Source: Haematobia irritans (taxonomy: Eukaryota; Arthropoda; Insecta; Diptera; Muscidae). From it: DNA of 64,000 nucleotides. Within the stretch, counting starts at the first letter, position 1, and every line of letters begins with the position of its first letter. The notes beneath the pieces were generated by a model. It saw only the letters and a program-made list of their open reading frames with translations, did not search any database and was not told the origin of the DNA. Position numbers and translations under genes: made by a program. The stretch is from positions 272,546,070 through 272,610,069 of the forward strand of contig NC_134397.1 of NCBI RefSeq assembly GCF_050003625.1, read 5' to 3'. Below, piece after piece: positions 11,451 to 23,498 of this stretch.

Positions 11451-12293
11451 GTTGTCCAAAATTTGGACTAAAACTGCGACCTAGACTTTGTCCACAAAAA
11501 TGTGACGGAAATGGATAGATCGACTCAGGCATTATTGCCAAAGGCACAATGTGTCCATCTCGTCTCCTCCTAGGTTTTGCAAACATACACTGAAAAAAAT
11601 ATTGTCGTGAGGTCAAAGATTTCATGTCTTTAAAATACGAATACAAATTTTGCTTAGCATAGAAGACACATTTCTCTAAAATAAAGTTATTTTCCTTGTC
11701 CAAAAGTCGATAAACTTTTCAATGAAGTCGTATTGTCCTTATAATTAAGTGATTTAACTTAAAAATGGGTATCTTAACATGAAAGAAAAAATTTATAGGC
11801 TAAGGTCAACTTGACTTTAATAATTCAGAAAAATTCTTTAAATTTAATGAAATTGTCTTTAAATTTGTTGTCTTTTTGCATCTTGACTACAAAGCAAAAA
11901 ATCGTTCAAATATAGGACATGTTTTTCAAAACTTTATTTTAAAGAAGTTTTTTACTTCAAACATAGCATAATTTCTACTGGAAGTCGAGTCCTAATTTGG
12001 AAAATAAAGTTGCCGTTAACTCGTTTTTAAAGGACTTTGATAGCATATGAAGAAAAAAGCTGAGAAAGCGAAAAATTAAAATTTGCTTCCTAGAAGCAAG
12101 TACACAAAACCTAAATTTAAAAGAGAATTGTGTCTTAAAAGTATCCTTACTTGTATTCTCCGCTTCTTTGGCTCGGAATCAATACCATATTTTTTAAAGT
12201 AAAGACAAAATCTTTGGAACCGAGTAGGCTTTTTTTTCAGTGTATGCACTAACTTATAATACCCTGTTGAACAGTGTGGTGCAGGGTATAAAC
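11451..12293 (-). mobile_element. DINE-C A-end fragment, split by MITE-A
   Basis: Reverse complement of the DINE-C start: 11451-11585 carries the CATCTCGTCTCCTCCTAGG block and 12245-12293 the GTGGTGCAGGGTATA fold. Removing the MITE restores a run matching other DINE-C copies (TTGCAAACATATGCACTAAC). Confidence 0.8.
11586..12244 (+). mobile_element. MITE-A, complete reference copy (659 bp with TA sites)
   Basis: The only uninterrupted copy in the window. Ends TACACTGAAAAAAATATTG and GGCTTTTTTTTCAGTGTA. Insertion into a DINE-C A-end shows exactly one duplicated TA when compared with uninserted DINE-C copies. No coding frame. Every other MITE-A fragment here can be placed against this copy. Confidence 0.9.
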
Positions 12294-12304
12294 AAAATTA
12301 ATTT

Positions 12305-14829
12305 TTTATACCCTAAACCACATAGTGGTCAGGGTATAATAAGTTTGATCGGCCAAAAAATTTGCCTACCAGAAATATTGATTTTAGACCCCATAAAATA
12401 TATACCGATCGACTCAGAATCACCTCCTGAGTCGATCTAGCGCTTGGTGTCCGTCCGTCCGTCTGTCCATGTATTTGTTGTTCACAGGATTCCGGTCGCA
12501 ATTATTAACCGATTTTGATGAAATTTGGTACAGGGAGTTTTTTTGGGCACAAGGACGAACGTTATTGAATTTGGAAGAAATCGGATCAAATTTAGATATA
12601 GCTCCCATATAAATGTATTGCCCGATTTCGACAAATGGGGTCACGTTGCACTTTTTTACTAACCGATCGTCGTCAAATTTAGCACAAAATAATCTTCTGC
12701 ATCACCCTTTAAGTCTGCAAAATTTCATCGAAATCGGTTCAGATTTAGATATAGCTTCCATTTATATGTATCGCCCGATTTTGCCAAAGTAGGTCATAAA
12801 ACGCTTATTTATCAACCGATCTTACTCAAAGTTGGCTAAATGTAATATTTTGTAGCACTAACTATATTGTGCAAAAAATCATCGAAATCGGTTCAGATTT
12901 AGCTATAGCTCCCATATATATGTACCGCCCGATTTTTCTAAATTTGGCCATAAAACCCTTATTTATCAACCGATCTTACTCAAGGTTGGCCAAATGTAAT
13001 CTTCTATAGCACTAACTGTATGTGTAAAATTTCATCGAAATCGGTTCAGATTGAGATATAGCTCCCATATATATGTATAGTCCGATTTTCCCAAATTTGG
13101 CCATATAACCCTTATTTATTATCCGATCTTACTCAAAGTTGACTAGATCCAGTCCTCTATAGTACTTACGGTATGTGCAAAATTTCATCGAAATCGGTTC
13201 AGATTTAGATATAGCTCCCATATATGTATCGCCCGATTTTGAAAAATTTGCCCCTAATAACCTTATGTTTGACCATAGAGGACTCATTTCATAACTGATC
13301 TTACTCAAGTTTTGCACAAGGTAACCTTTTGTGGTATTAATCAAACCCGCAAAATATTATGCAAATTGGTTCAGATTTAAATATAGCTTCCATATATATG
13401 CATAATACTCTTATTTATTAGCAATGTTACTCAAATTTCAAATTTTGATGTACTAGCCGATCGCATTTATACGTAGTTGTAGAATATTGCTCGATTTTTA
13501 CAAATTTGGATTTATTACCCACACTAATTGAGCGATTTTTCCTTTTTTAATATTGGACTCAATATTAATGGCATACTAACACCGTAGGTGCAATATCAAC
13601 TACAGCCACTGTTGCTAGAAGTAGGGGAAATTCCCTATATGTAGGTGTTTTTCTAATATTTAGCGTCTTGTAGGGAAATTTTCACTCAACACAATTTGTA
13701 ATAATTTTTACATTTTGGTGGCTCTAGAGGAGGAAATTAGAAGCCGGCAAGGCTTGATCTTTAACAATGTGTGCTAACAACAGTTACCACTCGTGCCAAA
13801 AAAATTCTAACAAAAGTTGCAGATTACCACAAATCTATCAAAGAAATATTTCTATAGAAATTTTTGTCAAAACTTTATTCCTGTAGAAAATTTTGTCAAC
13901 ATTTTATTTCTATAGAAAATGTTGTCAAAATTGTATTTATATAGAATTTTTTTTCAAAATATTTTTTTACAATTTTGGGATTATTAGACATGAGCATTGT
14001 AAGGAGAAAGTCTATTACTTTGTAAAATATAATATCTCGCTGAAGATGATCACCGATGGTGTATCGAAATATCCGAGAACAGCAATATTTCAATAAAAAG
14101 TAATGAAAAACATTAACACCAGCATTTTTCATTAGTCCATGACCTCAAGCCAAACAAATAATCCCAAAATTGTAAAATTCCAAAGGTCAACTAACAAAAC
14201 TAAACAAAATATTATTTCTATAAAAATTTTCTCAAAATTCTATTTCTATGGAATTTTTTCTCAAAATTTTATTTCTATAGAATTTATTATCAAAATTTTA
14301 TTTCTATAGAAAATTTTCTCCAAAAAAATTGTTTATAGAAACTTTTTCCAAAATTTTATTTGTATAGAGATTTAACAAAAAAGTTTACTATTTTTGGTAG
14401 AATTCTACCAACTGTGGCAACCGTGGTGGTAATACAAATTTATTTTCTAGGATTTATACGTTGCATTTACATGTTATAAGATAATAATGTACTTAGAACC
14501 GCTTTTGTTTTGTAAAATTTGTTTAAATTTAACGAAAATATTGTAGGGAAAATTGTTTGGGAATGTATGAGAAAGTAGGGAACTTTTTTTGTCCTTGTAG
14601 GGTAAACCGAACACTTTCCCTGGCAACACTGACTATGAGCTATAGTCAGATTGAGACAAAGCACCCATAAACATTTACCCCTTAATTTTCTCAAATATGC
14701 AACTGCGGTTTATCTCCCAGACCTATATCAATGTTACCCCACAAATGCTTATGATTACTAAATCAGTAAGGGTGGTTTAGGGTATGATATAGTCGGCCCC
14801 GCCCGACTTTCTACTTTACTTACTTGTTT
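12305..14829 (+). mobile_element. DINE-D element carrying a nested hAT
   Basis: The A-end TATACCCTAAACCACATAGTG folds with GTCAGGGTATA. A GTCCGTCCGTCCGTCTGTCC tract lies near 12450. The 153-bp units (GAAATCGG at about 12577, 12730, 12884, 13037, 13190) follow, then the B-end GGGTATGATATAGTCGGCCC with ACTTACTTGT (about 14779-14827). The hAT at 13607-14631 interrupts the region before the B-end. Confidence 0.8.
13607..14631. mobile_element. non-autonomous hAT-like element containing 29-bp minisatellite
   Basis: The ends CACTGTTGCTAG and (reverse complement) CAGTGTTGCCAGGG match the hAT pattern. The flanks ACTACAGC and ACTATGAGC look like a decayed 8-bp duplication, and the second DINE-D copy near 39575 (CAACTATAGCTCC) is an empty-site counterpart. 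Inside are two blocks of the TTTCTATAGAAA 29-bp repeat (about 13850-13960 and 14200-14390). No transposase is visible. Confidence 0.65.
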
Positions 14830-14892
14830 TTTACATAGAAAAATTTACAAATTATTATGAGATAATATGAATCAATTTCCACATGTTAACTG

Positions 14893-14953
14893 GAGGGGCG
14901 GTTTAGGGTATGATATGTTCGGCTCGCCCGACTTTCTACTTTACTCACTTATT
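14893..14953 (+). repeat. second DINE-D tail
   Basis: A second copy of the DINE-D B-end (GGTTTAGGGTATGATATGTT with TCGCCCGACTTTC) lies just downstream of the first. Extra downstream 3' ends are known for Helitrons that read past their terminator. Confidence 0.7.
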
Positions 14954-16078
14954 TCTATATATAGTTTTATTTTTTTTACAAAACATACATCATCTAACCA
15001 ACCCAGCCAATATTTAAAAAAAATATAATTTTAAATTTCCATCAACTGCTAGTGAAAATTCTTTGCTAGGATTTTCTACTCTATCTGTCCTGGGGCTTCT
15101 CATGTGTAAATGAAATCCAAATAAAGTGAAAAAATATTTTTACTTATGCAATATATATATTTTTTCATCCTTTCTGGAATTTTTTACCCACTTGTTCTCT
15201 CTCCTCCCCCTGCTTCTCTCTCTCACAATCATTGAGTCTTGTTTGATTAACTCACGCGTGATAAGGAAGACAAAAGAACGGGATGTTCTTACAGATATTT
15301 TGCAAGATGTTTTTTCTTTGTGATAGTGGATTCAAGAAAATCCTTACTGGGAATAGCAATGGCGGCACTAACGTCAATGCCGACAAATGGCATATAAGTC
15401 AAATAATTCAGCGAAAGATATTCGTATTATAAATACGTAGGTACGTGACTATTTATGGATCACTTGGATGTATGATATATTGGAAGTCATAAGTCAGAGA
15501 CATTTGACATACATTAGCGAGAGTTGGCAGCAGCACGCATCCTGAACACATCCAGCACACCATCACCAGGTCTACCAAATGGAGTATTGACAGTGCAATA
15601 AGTTTTCCAAATGGAATGAAGCCACCATGCACAGAAACTAGAGGGTGCGAAGGAAAAAATAGGACTCAGAAATATTCATGCTCTCACACATACTCAGAGA
15701 TAACTTATGATGGACGTTTTTCTACGAACATTTGTTAGTAAGCCGCATAGCTCTAAACATCATAAGCTTGTTTTCTACTAGCAGATCCTTTCATTTGAAA
15801 AATGCGAAAAACCCTAGTGCAAGGGAAATGGAATGCAACTGAAACATGATATACTCCATTTGAACATCCATATGTAGTGGAATATCCTTGTTCCCATATT
15901 GTGATAGCTGGCTGTATGTATGTTGAGACCGAGCATTTATTTTATATATGTGAAGGACAGAGTTAATAGCTATGCCATTATGTGCTATTATATACAGTGG
16001 TATTATGGGATAGGAATAACAGAAACTAGATGTTAAGAAAAATTATGGAATACTTGAACTTATCGACTATGATTAATC
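14954..16078. other. unassigned, moderately complex sequence
   Basis: About 1.1 kb of non-tandem sequence with more balanced base composition than its surroundings (15330-15960). No splice-bounded exon or protein motif was recognised, so it could be unique intron or an unrecognised repeat. Confidence 0.45.
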
Positions 16079-18275
16079 TACACTGAAAAAAATGTTTAAG
16101 TGATATTGAATATTACGCAATTTAAACTTTAGGATGCGCAATTTACAAAATACTAAGAAAATTTTCGGTAATATAATACAATTTTATTGATAATAATGAT
16201 TACTACGAAAAACCCTCGCATGCGCTCACAATATGTACCCTAAAAAGTGTGACCTATTAATATATAATACATAACCTTTACTTCAATTTTTTTTTTTATA
16301 AAAATTAGGTTAAATCATATGTCTTAAAACTAAGACAAATTTTCCTTAAAGTAAACAAACACTTTTTTTTTTAAAGAAAACGTCTTTAAATTGACTGATA
16401 TATTGAATCTTTAGATTTAATATAAAAACTCTTCAAAAATAGTCTCGTACTTATTTTGAGGATTTTGAATGAATTGGTTTAAGTTTCTTGTTTTTTGGAT
16501 TTAAGATAACATTTTTAATTTTGATTTGTATGCTAATTTTATTATACCCTGTGCCACACTTTGGAACATGGTATTATAAGTTAGTGCATATGTTTGTAAC
16601 ACCCAGAAGGAGACGAGATAGATACATGGTGTCTTTGGCAATAATGCTCAGGGTGGGTCCCTGGTATAACCATGTCCGTCTGTCCGTCCATCCGTCTGTC
16701 GGTGAATACATTTTTGTGATCAAAGTCTAGATCGCAATTTAAGTCCAATCGCCTTCAAATTTGGCACATGTTCTTAATTTGGGTCAGAATAGAACACTAT
16801 TGATTTTGGAAGAAATCGGTTCATATTTAGATATAGCTCCCATATATATCTTTCGCCCGATATGCACTAATATGGACCCAGCAGCCAGAGTTTTATACCG
16901 ATTTGCTTGAAATTTTGTACAAACATAACACTTAGTCGTAAAGTCAAGTGTGCAAAATTTGATTGAAATCGGTTCAGATTTAGATATAGCTCCCATATAT
17001 ATATTTCGCCCGATATGGACTTATATGGCCCCAGAAGCCAGATTTTTGGCCGAATTTGGTTGAAATTTTGCACTTGGAGTACAAATAGTAGTATAGTCAA
17101 GTGTTCAAAATTTGATTGAAATCGATTCAGATTTAGATATAGCTCCCATATATATCTTTCGCCCGATATGCACTTATATGGACCCAGAAGCCAGAGTTTT
17201 ATCCCGATTAGCTTGAAATTTTGCACCAGGAGAACAATAAGTACTATAGTCATGTGTGCCAAATTTGATTGAAATCGGTTGAGATTTAGATATAGCTTCC
17301 ATATATATTTTTCGCCCGATATGGACTTATATGGCCCCAGAAGCCAGAGTTTTGGCCCAATTTGGTTGAAATTTTGCACTAGGAGTACAATTAGTAATAT
17401 AGTCATGTGTGCCAAATTTGATTGAAATCGGTTCAAATTTAGATATAGCTCCCATATATATGTTTTTCTGATTTCGATAAAAATGGGCAAAATACCAACA
17501 TTTTCCTTGTTAAATCGCCACTGCTTAGTCGAAAGTTGTAAAAATGACTCTAATTTTCTTAAACTTGTAATACATATATCGAGCGATAAATCATAAATAA
17601 ACTTTTGCGAAGTTTCCTTAAAATTGCTTCAGATTTAAATGCTTCCCATATTTTTTTACTAAAATTATGTTCCACTAGTGCATTAGCCAATTTAAATTTT
17701 GAGTCTATAGATTTTGTAAAAGTCTATCAAATTCTGTCCAAATCGAGTGATATTTAAATGTATGTATTTGGGACAAACCTTTATATATAGCACCCAACAA
17801 ATTTGACGGATATGATATGGTATCGAAAATTTAGATCTACAAAGTGGTGCAGGGTATAATATAGTCGGCCCCGCCCGACTTTAGACTTTCCTTACTTGTT
17901 TTTTACTAAAATTGTGTTCCACCATAGTGCATTAGCCGACTTACATATTGAGTCTATAGATTGTGTAGAAGTCTGTCAAATTCTGTCCAGATCGAGTGAT
18001 ATTTAAATGTATGTATTTGGGACAAACCTTTATATATAGCCCCCAACACATTTGACGGATGTGATATGGTAACGAAAATTTAGATCTACAAAGTGGTGCA
18101 AGGTATAATATAGTCGGCCCCGCCCGACTTTAGATTTTCCTTAATTGTTTTATTTTTTATTTATTCTAGATTTAAAGCAAGAAAGGTCCCAAACAAAAAA
18201 AAAAAAAAGGCGTAATATTCTTAAGCTAAGGTCAAAATCTTTGAATCCAAGTGAATTGTTTCTGAGTGCTTCAGA
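16079..18275 (+). mobile_element. MITE-B copy, split by a DINE-C
   Basis: Starts TACACTGAAAAAAATGTTTA. MITE sequence resumes at about 18165 with TCTAGATTTAAAGCAAGAAA and CTAAGGTCAAAATCTTTGAA, matching the end of the copy at 25936-26466. MITE-B shares the CACTGAAAAA ends with MITE-A but has a different body. The terminal inverted repeat on the right is decayed. Confidence 0.65.
16541..18150 (+). mobile_element. DINE-C element with duplicated 3' end
   Basis: A-end TATACCCTGTGCCACACTTTG, GTCCGTCTGTCCGTCC tract near 16675, and five 153-bp units (GAAATCGG at 16812, 16965, 17118, 17271, 17424). A normal B-end finishes near 17900. It is followed at once by a second, roughly 245-bp copy of the terminal segment (17905-18150) with its own GTCGGCCCCGCCCGACTTTA hairpin. 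The long minus-strand frame 16867-17490 is an artefact of the array. Confidence 0.85.
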
Positions 18276-18644
18276 CTTTTATCTGTACTACATGTTTCGA
18301 CAGACAGTAAATATATCGGCAATAAATAACCGCATTGACTACTGTGCATTGTCATGAACGATGTGAGATATGAACTAAAGTCATTCGAAATATTACTATG
18401 CAGTGAATGAATTCACTCTGACAGAGAGGCGTAATGTGTATTTGGGCCCAGTATCCCTGCAAACATTTTCTTGAAGATTTTGTTGACAGTTGAAGAACTG
18501 AAGAAAGCATCAATAAAATTTGCTTACTATTGTTTTGTTTTATGGAAATACAAGTAATCTAAATCGCATTATCTGAGCTTTTAATGCTACAAAGAAAGTG
18601 AATAGTCTTTTGGAAAGAATAAACTATTTTCATTTTATTTCTTA

Positions 18645-19160
18645 GAAAATGTTTGTAATTAATTTATTTTTATATAAAATTTTATTTCTATACAATTTTT
18701 TGAAAGAAATCAATTCTACAGAAAAAGTTTGTAAAAATTTTAGTTCTATAGAACATTTTGCAAAATGTTATTTCTACAGAAAAACTTTGTCACAATTTTA
18801 GTTCTACAGAAAATTTAAATATTTATTTCTATAAAAAATTTTGTCAAAATTTTATTTCTATAGAAAATTTTGTCAAAATGTTATTTCTGTAAAAAATTTT
18901 GTCAACATTTTATTTTGTCAAAATTTTATTTCTGTAGAAAATTGTATCAAAATTTTATTTCATTGTTGTTGTTTTTTTGATTTCAGCATTGACTAAACTA
19001 CAGGTGTAGCTTAACCAACAGAGGAAAATAATGTTTGTCAAATTTATTTGGGCAAAGCCCTATAGACTGCAAGATGGTTGGCCAAAAGTAAAAAAGAACA
19101 AGAATAACAAAACAGAATTTTATTTCTATAGAAAATTTTGTCAAAATTTTATTTCTCTTA
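18645..19160. repeat. 29-bp minisatellite flanking a shared transposon core
   Basis: Units of TTTTATTTCTATAGAAAATT (first 20 of 29 bases) at 18645-18960 and 19115-19160. Between them is a block containing GACTAAACTACAGGTGTAGC and TTTGGGCAAAGCCC, which recurs at 45370-45440 in a hAT and more distantly at 20925-20950 and 49596-49680. This may be the core of a hAT whose ends are lost. Confidence 0.7.
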
Positions 19161-19241
19161 TAACCATGCGTTGAGTAAACTAACTACACTGAAAAAAAGC
19201 ATGCCCGGTTCCAAAGATTTTGTCTTAACTTTAAAAATTTT

Positions 19242-20069
19242 GGCCATTACTTTGCCAGCGGACTTTTGAGTCTTTCCACGCTTCGGAGATGGTACACCGG
19301 TCGCTGTCCACTCAGTCGACTGTCGATTGAACTCAGGAGTGTAGTGATGGAGCCATGTTTCCTCCATTGTCACATATTGACGGAAAAACTCGGGTGTATT
19401 ACGAGTTAACAGCTGCAAACACCGCTCAGAATCACCAACACGTTGTTGTTTTTGGTCAAATGTGAGCTCGCGCGGCACCCATTTTGCACAAAGCTTCCGC
19501 ATATCCAAATATTGAGGAATGATATGACCAACACGTTCCTTTGATATCTTTAAGGCCTCTGCTATCTCGATCAACTTCATTTTACGGTCAAAATCATTTT
19601 GTGGATTTTTTTATGTTTTCGTCGGTAAGCACCTCTTTCGGGTGTCCACTGCGTTCACCGTCCTCCGTGCTCATTTCACCACGCTTGAATTTTGCATACC
19701 AATCAATTATTGTTGATTTCCCTAGGGCAGAGTCCGGAAACTCATTATCAAGCCAAGTTTTTGCTTGCACCGCATTCTTTCCCCTTCAGAAAACAGTATT
19801 TTATCAAAACACGAAATTCCTTTTTTCCATTTTTTTCACAATCACAAAAGACGTTCTATCTAACAAACTATTTGACGTACAGTCGTCTAATTTTGACACG
19901 AATCATTTGAAGTTTGGTACTATATAAAAATAATATGCATTTAATACTAGCATTTAATACTATGTGTCAGACCCGGGACTTATCAGCCAATGATAGGTTA
20001 GGTTAAAGTGGCAGCCCGATTAAGATTCAGGCTCACTTAGACTATTCAGTCCATTGTGATATCAGCCAA
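19242..20069 (-). pseudogene. irritans-subfamily (Himar1-type) mariner, 5' half, dead
   Basis: Minus-strand 5' half of a mariner, the cut-and-paste transposase family with a D,D34D active site. The inverted end with GACTTATCAGCCAA lies at about 19977-20069 (split by a SINE). The start codon falls near 19830 followed by a MEKKEF-like start. Recognisable blocks are LKISKERVGHIIPQYLDMRK, LCAKWVPRELTFDQKQQRV and TWLHHYTPEFNRQSTEW. The first catalytic aspartate in the usual MDETW motif reads MEETW. Frameshifts lie between 19580 and 19830. The element stops at codons for GKVMA and lacks the second and third catalytic residues. Compared with the family it is roughly half length. Confidence 0.9.
19995..20059 (-). 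mobile_element. 5'-truncated SINE with 14-bp target duplication
   Basis: 65 bp matching the 3' end of the tRNA-derived SINE at 26646-26962 (AGGTTAGGTT tail, GGCAGCCCGATT, CAGGCTCACTTAG). It is flanked by exact 14-bp repeats TATCAGCCAATGAT (19981-19994 and 20060-20073), the hallmark of LINE-driven insertion. It landed inside the mariner terminal repeat. Confidence 0.85.
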
Positions 20070-20295
20070 TGATGTTCTCTATTTTAACTACCCAGGAAGT
20101 TATTTTAAATCAATCTTTTATAACTTGGTTTTTTCATACTTTTAATGGATAATATTAACTTTTTTGTTTCAAATAGGTTAAAAACAGAGTAAGAATTCAT
20201 AAAATGGTACAAATCATTTAAATTTTGTCGAAAAAATGCTAAGTCAAATGTTTCCGACAAGCGTTAGAATCCATTAAAAATTATAAAAAAATTAT

Positions 20296-20463
20296 AACAC
20301 CTAAAGAAGTGAAGCAGTGATTTAGTGCAACGGCTGTTGAAATAGTGGAATTCCGTCCTATGACAAGCCCTTGTTAAATTCATCACTTCTGCGTCAATTT
20401 TGCACCACTTCGGATCCAAAAAGAACATTTTCATTACATTTTTGGCGACGCTTTTTTGCTGGG
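20296..20463. repeat. repeat ending TTTTTGCTGGG, two copies
   Basis: About 165 bp matching 32578-32738 in the same orientation (shared runs such as CCAAAAAGAACATTTTCATT). Both end in TTGCTGGG. A short related end is at 49440-49533. Class unknown; these CCCAGCAAAAA-ended repeats look like non-autonomous elements. Confidence 0.65.
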
Positions 20464-21077
20464 ATGTTATCAAAGTCCTTTAACAACGAGTTAACGACAA
20501 CTTTATTTTCCAAATTAAGACTCGACTTCCTGTAGAAATTATCAAGTAAAAGACGTCTTTAAATTAATATGTTGAAAAACATGTCCTATATTTGAATGAA
20601 GTTTTTTGCTTTGTAGTCAAAAAGACAAGAAATTTAAAGACAATTTCATTAAATTTAATGAATTTTTCTGAATTATTAAAGTCAAGTTGACCTTACCCCA
20701 AATATTTTTTCTTTCATGTTATGATACCCATTTTAAGTGAAATCACTTAATTGTAAGGACAATATGACTTCATTGAAAAGTTTATCGACTTTTGGACAAG
20801 GAAAAAAACTTTATATTAGAGAAATGTGTCTTCTATGCTAAGCAAAATTTGCATTCGTATTTTAAAGACATGAAATCTTTGACCTCGCGACAATATTTTT
20901 TTTTCAGTGTAATGTAACTAAAACAATTATTTGGGCAAAGTCATTTAAACTACGGATGGATGGACGGCCGCTTCGGAACTCCCACATTCCGCCACACAAC
21001 CATTTTGCAGTTTAATAATGATGGAAGAAGAAACCAACAATAACGAAAACAAAACAAAATTTTATTTACGTAGAATA

Positions 21078-22044
21078 TTGATTGGTATGCAAAATTCAAG
21101 CAGGGTGAAATGAGCACGCAGGAGGGTGAACGCCCGAAAGTGGTTACCGACGAAAACATCAAAAAAATCCACAAAATGATTTTGAATGACCGTAAAATGA
21201 AGTTGATCAAGATAGCAGAGGCCTTAAAGATATCAAAGGAACGTGTTGGTCATATCATTCATCACTATTTGGATATGCGGAAGCTCTGTGCAAAATGGGT
21301 GCCGCGCGAGCTCACATTTGACCAAAAACAACAACGTGTTGATGATTCTGAGCGGGGTTTGCAGTTGTTAACTCGTAATATACCCGAGTTTTTCCATCGA
21401 TATGTGACAATGGATGAAACATGGCTCCATCACTACACTCCTAAGTCCAATCGACAGTCGGCAGAGTGTACAGCGACCGGTGAACCATCTCCGAAGCGTG
21501 GAAAGACTCAAAAGTCCTCTGGCAAAGTATTGGCATCTGTTTTTTGGGATGCGCATGGAATAATTTTTGTCGAATATCTTAAAAAAAACCATCTACAGTG
21601 ACTATTATATGGCGTTATTGGAGCGTATGAAGATCGAAATCGCGGCAAAACGGCCCCATATGAGGAAGAAAAAAGTGTTGTTCAACCAAGACAACGCACC
21701 GTGCCGCAAGTCATTGAGAACGATGGCAAAAATTCATGAATTGGGCTTCGAATTGCTTCCCCACCCACCGTATTCACCAGATCTAGCCCCCAATGACTTT
21801 TTCTTGTTTTCAGACCTCAAAAGGATGCTCGCAGGGAAATAATTTGGCTGCAATGAAGAGGTGATCGCCGAAACGGAGGCCTATTTTGAGGCAAAACCGA
21901 AGGAGTACTACCAAAATGGTATCAAACAATTGGAAGGTCGTTATAATCGTTGTATCGCTCTTGAAGGGAACTATGTTGAATAATAAAAACGAATTTTGAC
22001 AAAAAAAAGTGTTTTTCTTTGTTAGACCGGGGACTTATCAGCCA
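21078..22044 (+). pseudogene. irritans-subfamily (Himar1-type) mariner, 5'-truncated
   Basis: Plus-strand copy starting within the N-terminal DNA-binding part (IDWYAKFKQGEMST) and running to a complete right inverted end TTAGACCGGGGACTTATCAG-CCAACCTGT at about 22023-22049. All three catalytic aspartates are readable: MDETWLHHY (about 21408), NQDNAPCRK (about 21680) and SPDLAPNDFF (about 21775). The NQDN and PND contexts differ from the usual HQDN and PSD. Breaks: a 12-bp deletion near 21128, a frameshift near 21585 where several bases of the EKGKT codons are gone, and a frameshift or stop near 21838. It cannot make transposase. Left boundary adjoins minisatellite-like TTTTATTTACGTAGAA. Confidence 0.93.
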
Positions 22045-22068
22045 ACCTGTTATTAGTGGGAGACGAAT

Positions 22069-22196
22069 ATTCATTGAAAAGTTTATCGGCTTTTGGACAA
22101 GGAAAAGAACTTTATATATAAAAAAATGCGTATTTTTGTTAAGCAAATTTCGCATTCGTATTTGAAGGAGGATAAATCTTTGACTTCACAACATTA
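22069..22196 (-). mobile_element. MITE-A fragment
   Basis: 128 bp matching one end of MITE-A (ATTGAAAAGTTTATCGGCTT, GGACAAGGAAAAGAACTTTA), immediately right of the mariner. Both ends are missing. Confidence 0.7.
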
Positions 22197-22699
22197 AGAC
22201 GTTCTCAAAAAAAAAAATTATTGTATGCGTTTAATATATTAAAAATTCTGTTCAGTTGAACTTTTGGCAGCATAAACTTAGTTTTCCTAATTCCATCTTT
22301 ATTTGGTGAAATATGTGTTCGAATAAAAATGCCTGAATTTAGATGATGAAGTCTATGCTACCTCTACATCAATACTCATCTTTGACTTTGCATATATTTC
22401 CACATCATTGATTTACATATTTGTAGCAATTGTCTTGTGAAGAACTTTGTTTGTAGTCTCAATATTCATGGCAAAATGCCTCCTTGGTTTATTAATGCTC
22501 TGCAATTTTAGCATTTTCGACGCCACTTTTATGAAATGTCGTAAATTTGCCTCTGTTTTATCCAAGAAGAGAGAAGGCATTCCAATGAACATTAGTTGGT
22601 GGTAAATCCGCTGCACTTTACAGCCGGTATTTGCATACAAATGAGATTGTATTTAAAAAAAGCTAGTAGAGATAGGCATAATACTAACATTCATAAGCG

Positions 22700-22736
<37 letters not shown>

Positions 22737-23498
22737 ACACACACCCATAAAACCAACTGAAGGTTTCTTTATATGCATATTGGGACATTTATTTAAACAT
22801 TATCAGTGATAGTACTCACACGTATACAATGAGAGCACAGCAACCACACCCTCATTCATATGCATGTGTAAATTTATGTGTGTGTGTGTAAATTCAATCT
22901 TATATATTCACACCGTAGATAAAATGTAAGCTTGTATGTGCATATGTTGCTTGGCTTTTGCATAAGTGTTTGAGCACGTATGTGTGTGTGTGTGTGTATG
23001 GTACATTCTTCGCATCTTGTTTCCCAAGTGCATATTTTTCTCTTATCGCACAATTTTTAGTTTCTTCATTTCACTTCACTTCAATTCTTTGCTTTCTTCT
23101 TTTGCTTTCTTTATTTGTTGTTTTTATCAAAACAAAAAACTTAAAAGATTCCAAGCACCAGCACATATGATGGTAACACCACTTTAACCATGGCCATAAA
23201 GCACAGTATGCCGAAATATCTACCATTGCTGTGATGAAGGAAAATTCATTTTTTTTTAATTTTGTGAATTTTATGGTAAATAAAACACAGCAATAAACAA
23301 ATAAAAAAATCCAAAAAAAATATTATCCAAAAATATATAATTTGAAAATATTACCGACCGATTTCAAGGCAGACCTTGAATTTGCTGTAAAATATTTGCA
23401 ATTACTATTGAAATCGAATTTGCGTAGATATAAAATTGGAAAATCAAATTTATTTTTTTTTAATTTAGCTTTTTTAAGGAAATACTGCGGATGTTTGA
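22197..23498. other. unassigned stretch with microsatellites
   Basis: Holds a pure (CT)14 tract at about 22703-22731 and several short TG tracts (22868-22890, 22980-22998). No exon or element was recognised. Confidence 0.5.

Larger units (their letters stand above)
19185..20911 (-). mobile_element. MITE-A copy 3, split by a mariner and another repeat
   Basis: Left part 19185-19241 (TACACTGAAAAAAAGCATGC), right part about 20466-20911 ending TTTTTTTTCAGTGTA. The inner third of the MITE has been replaced by a half mariner, 220 bp of unassigned sequence and a CTGGG-ended repeat, so sequence was lost as well as gained. Confidence 0.75.

Noticed and set aside
21078..22049. Intact transposase gene
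   Set aside because: The N terminus is missing and at least two frameshifts break the frame, so no functional protein can be made from this copy.
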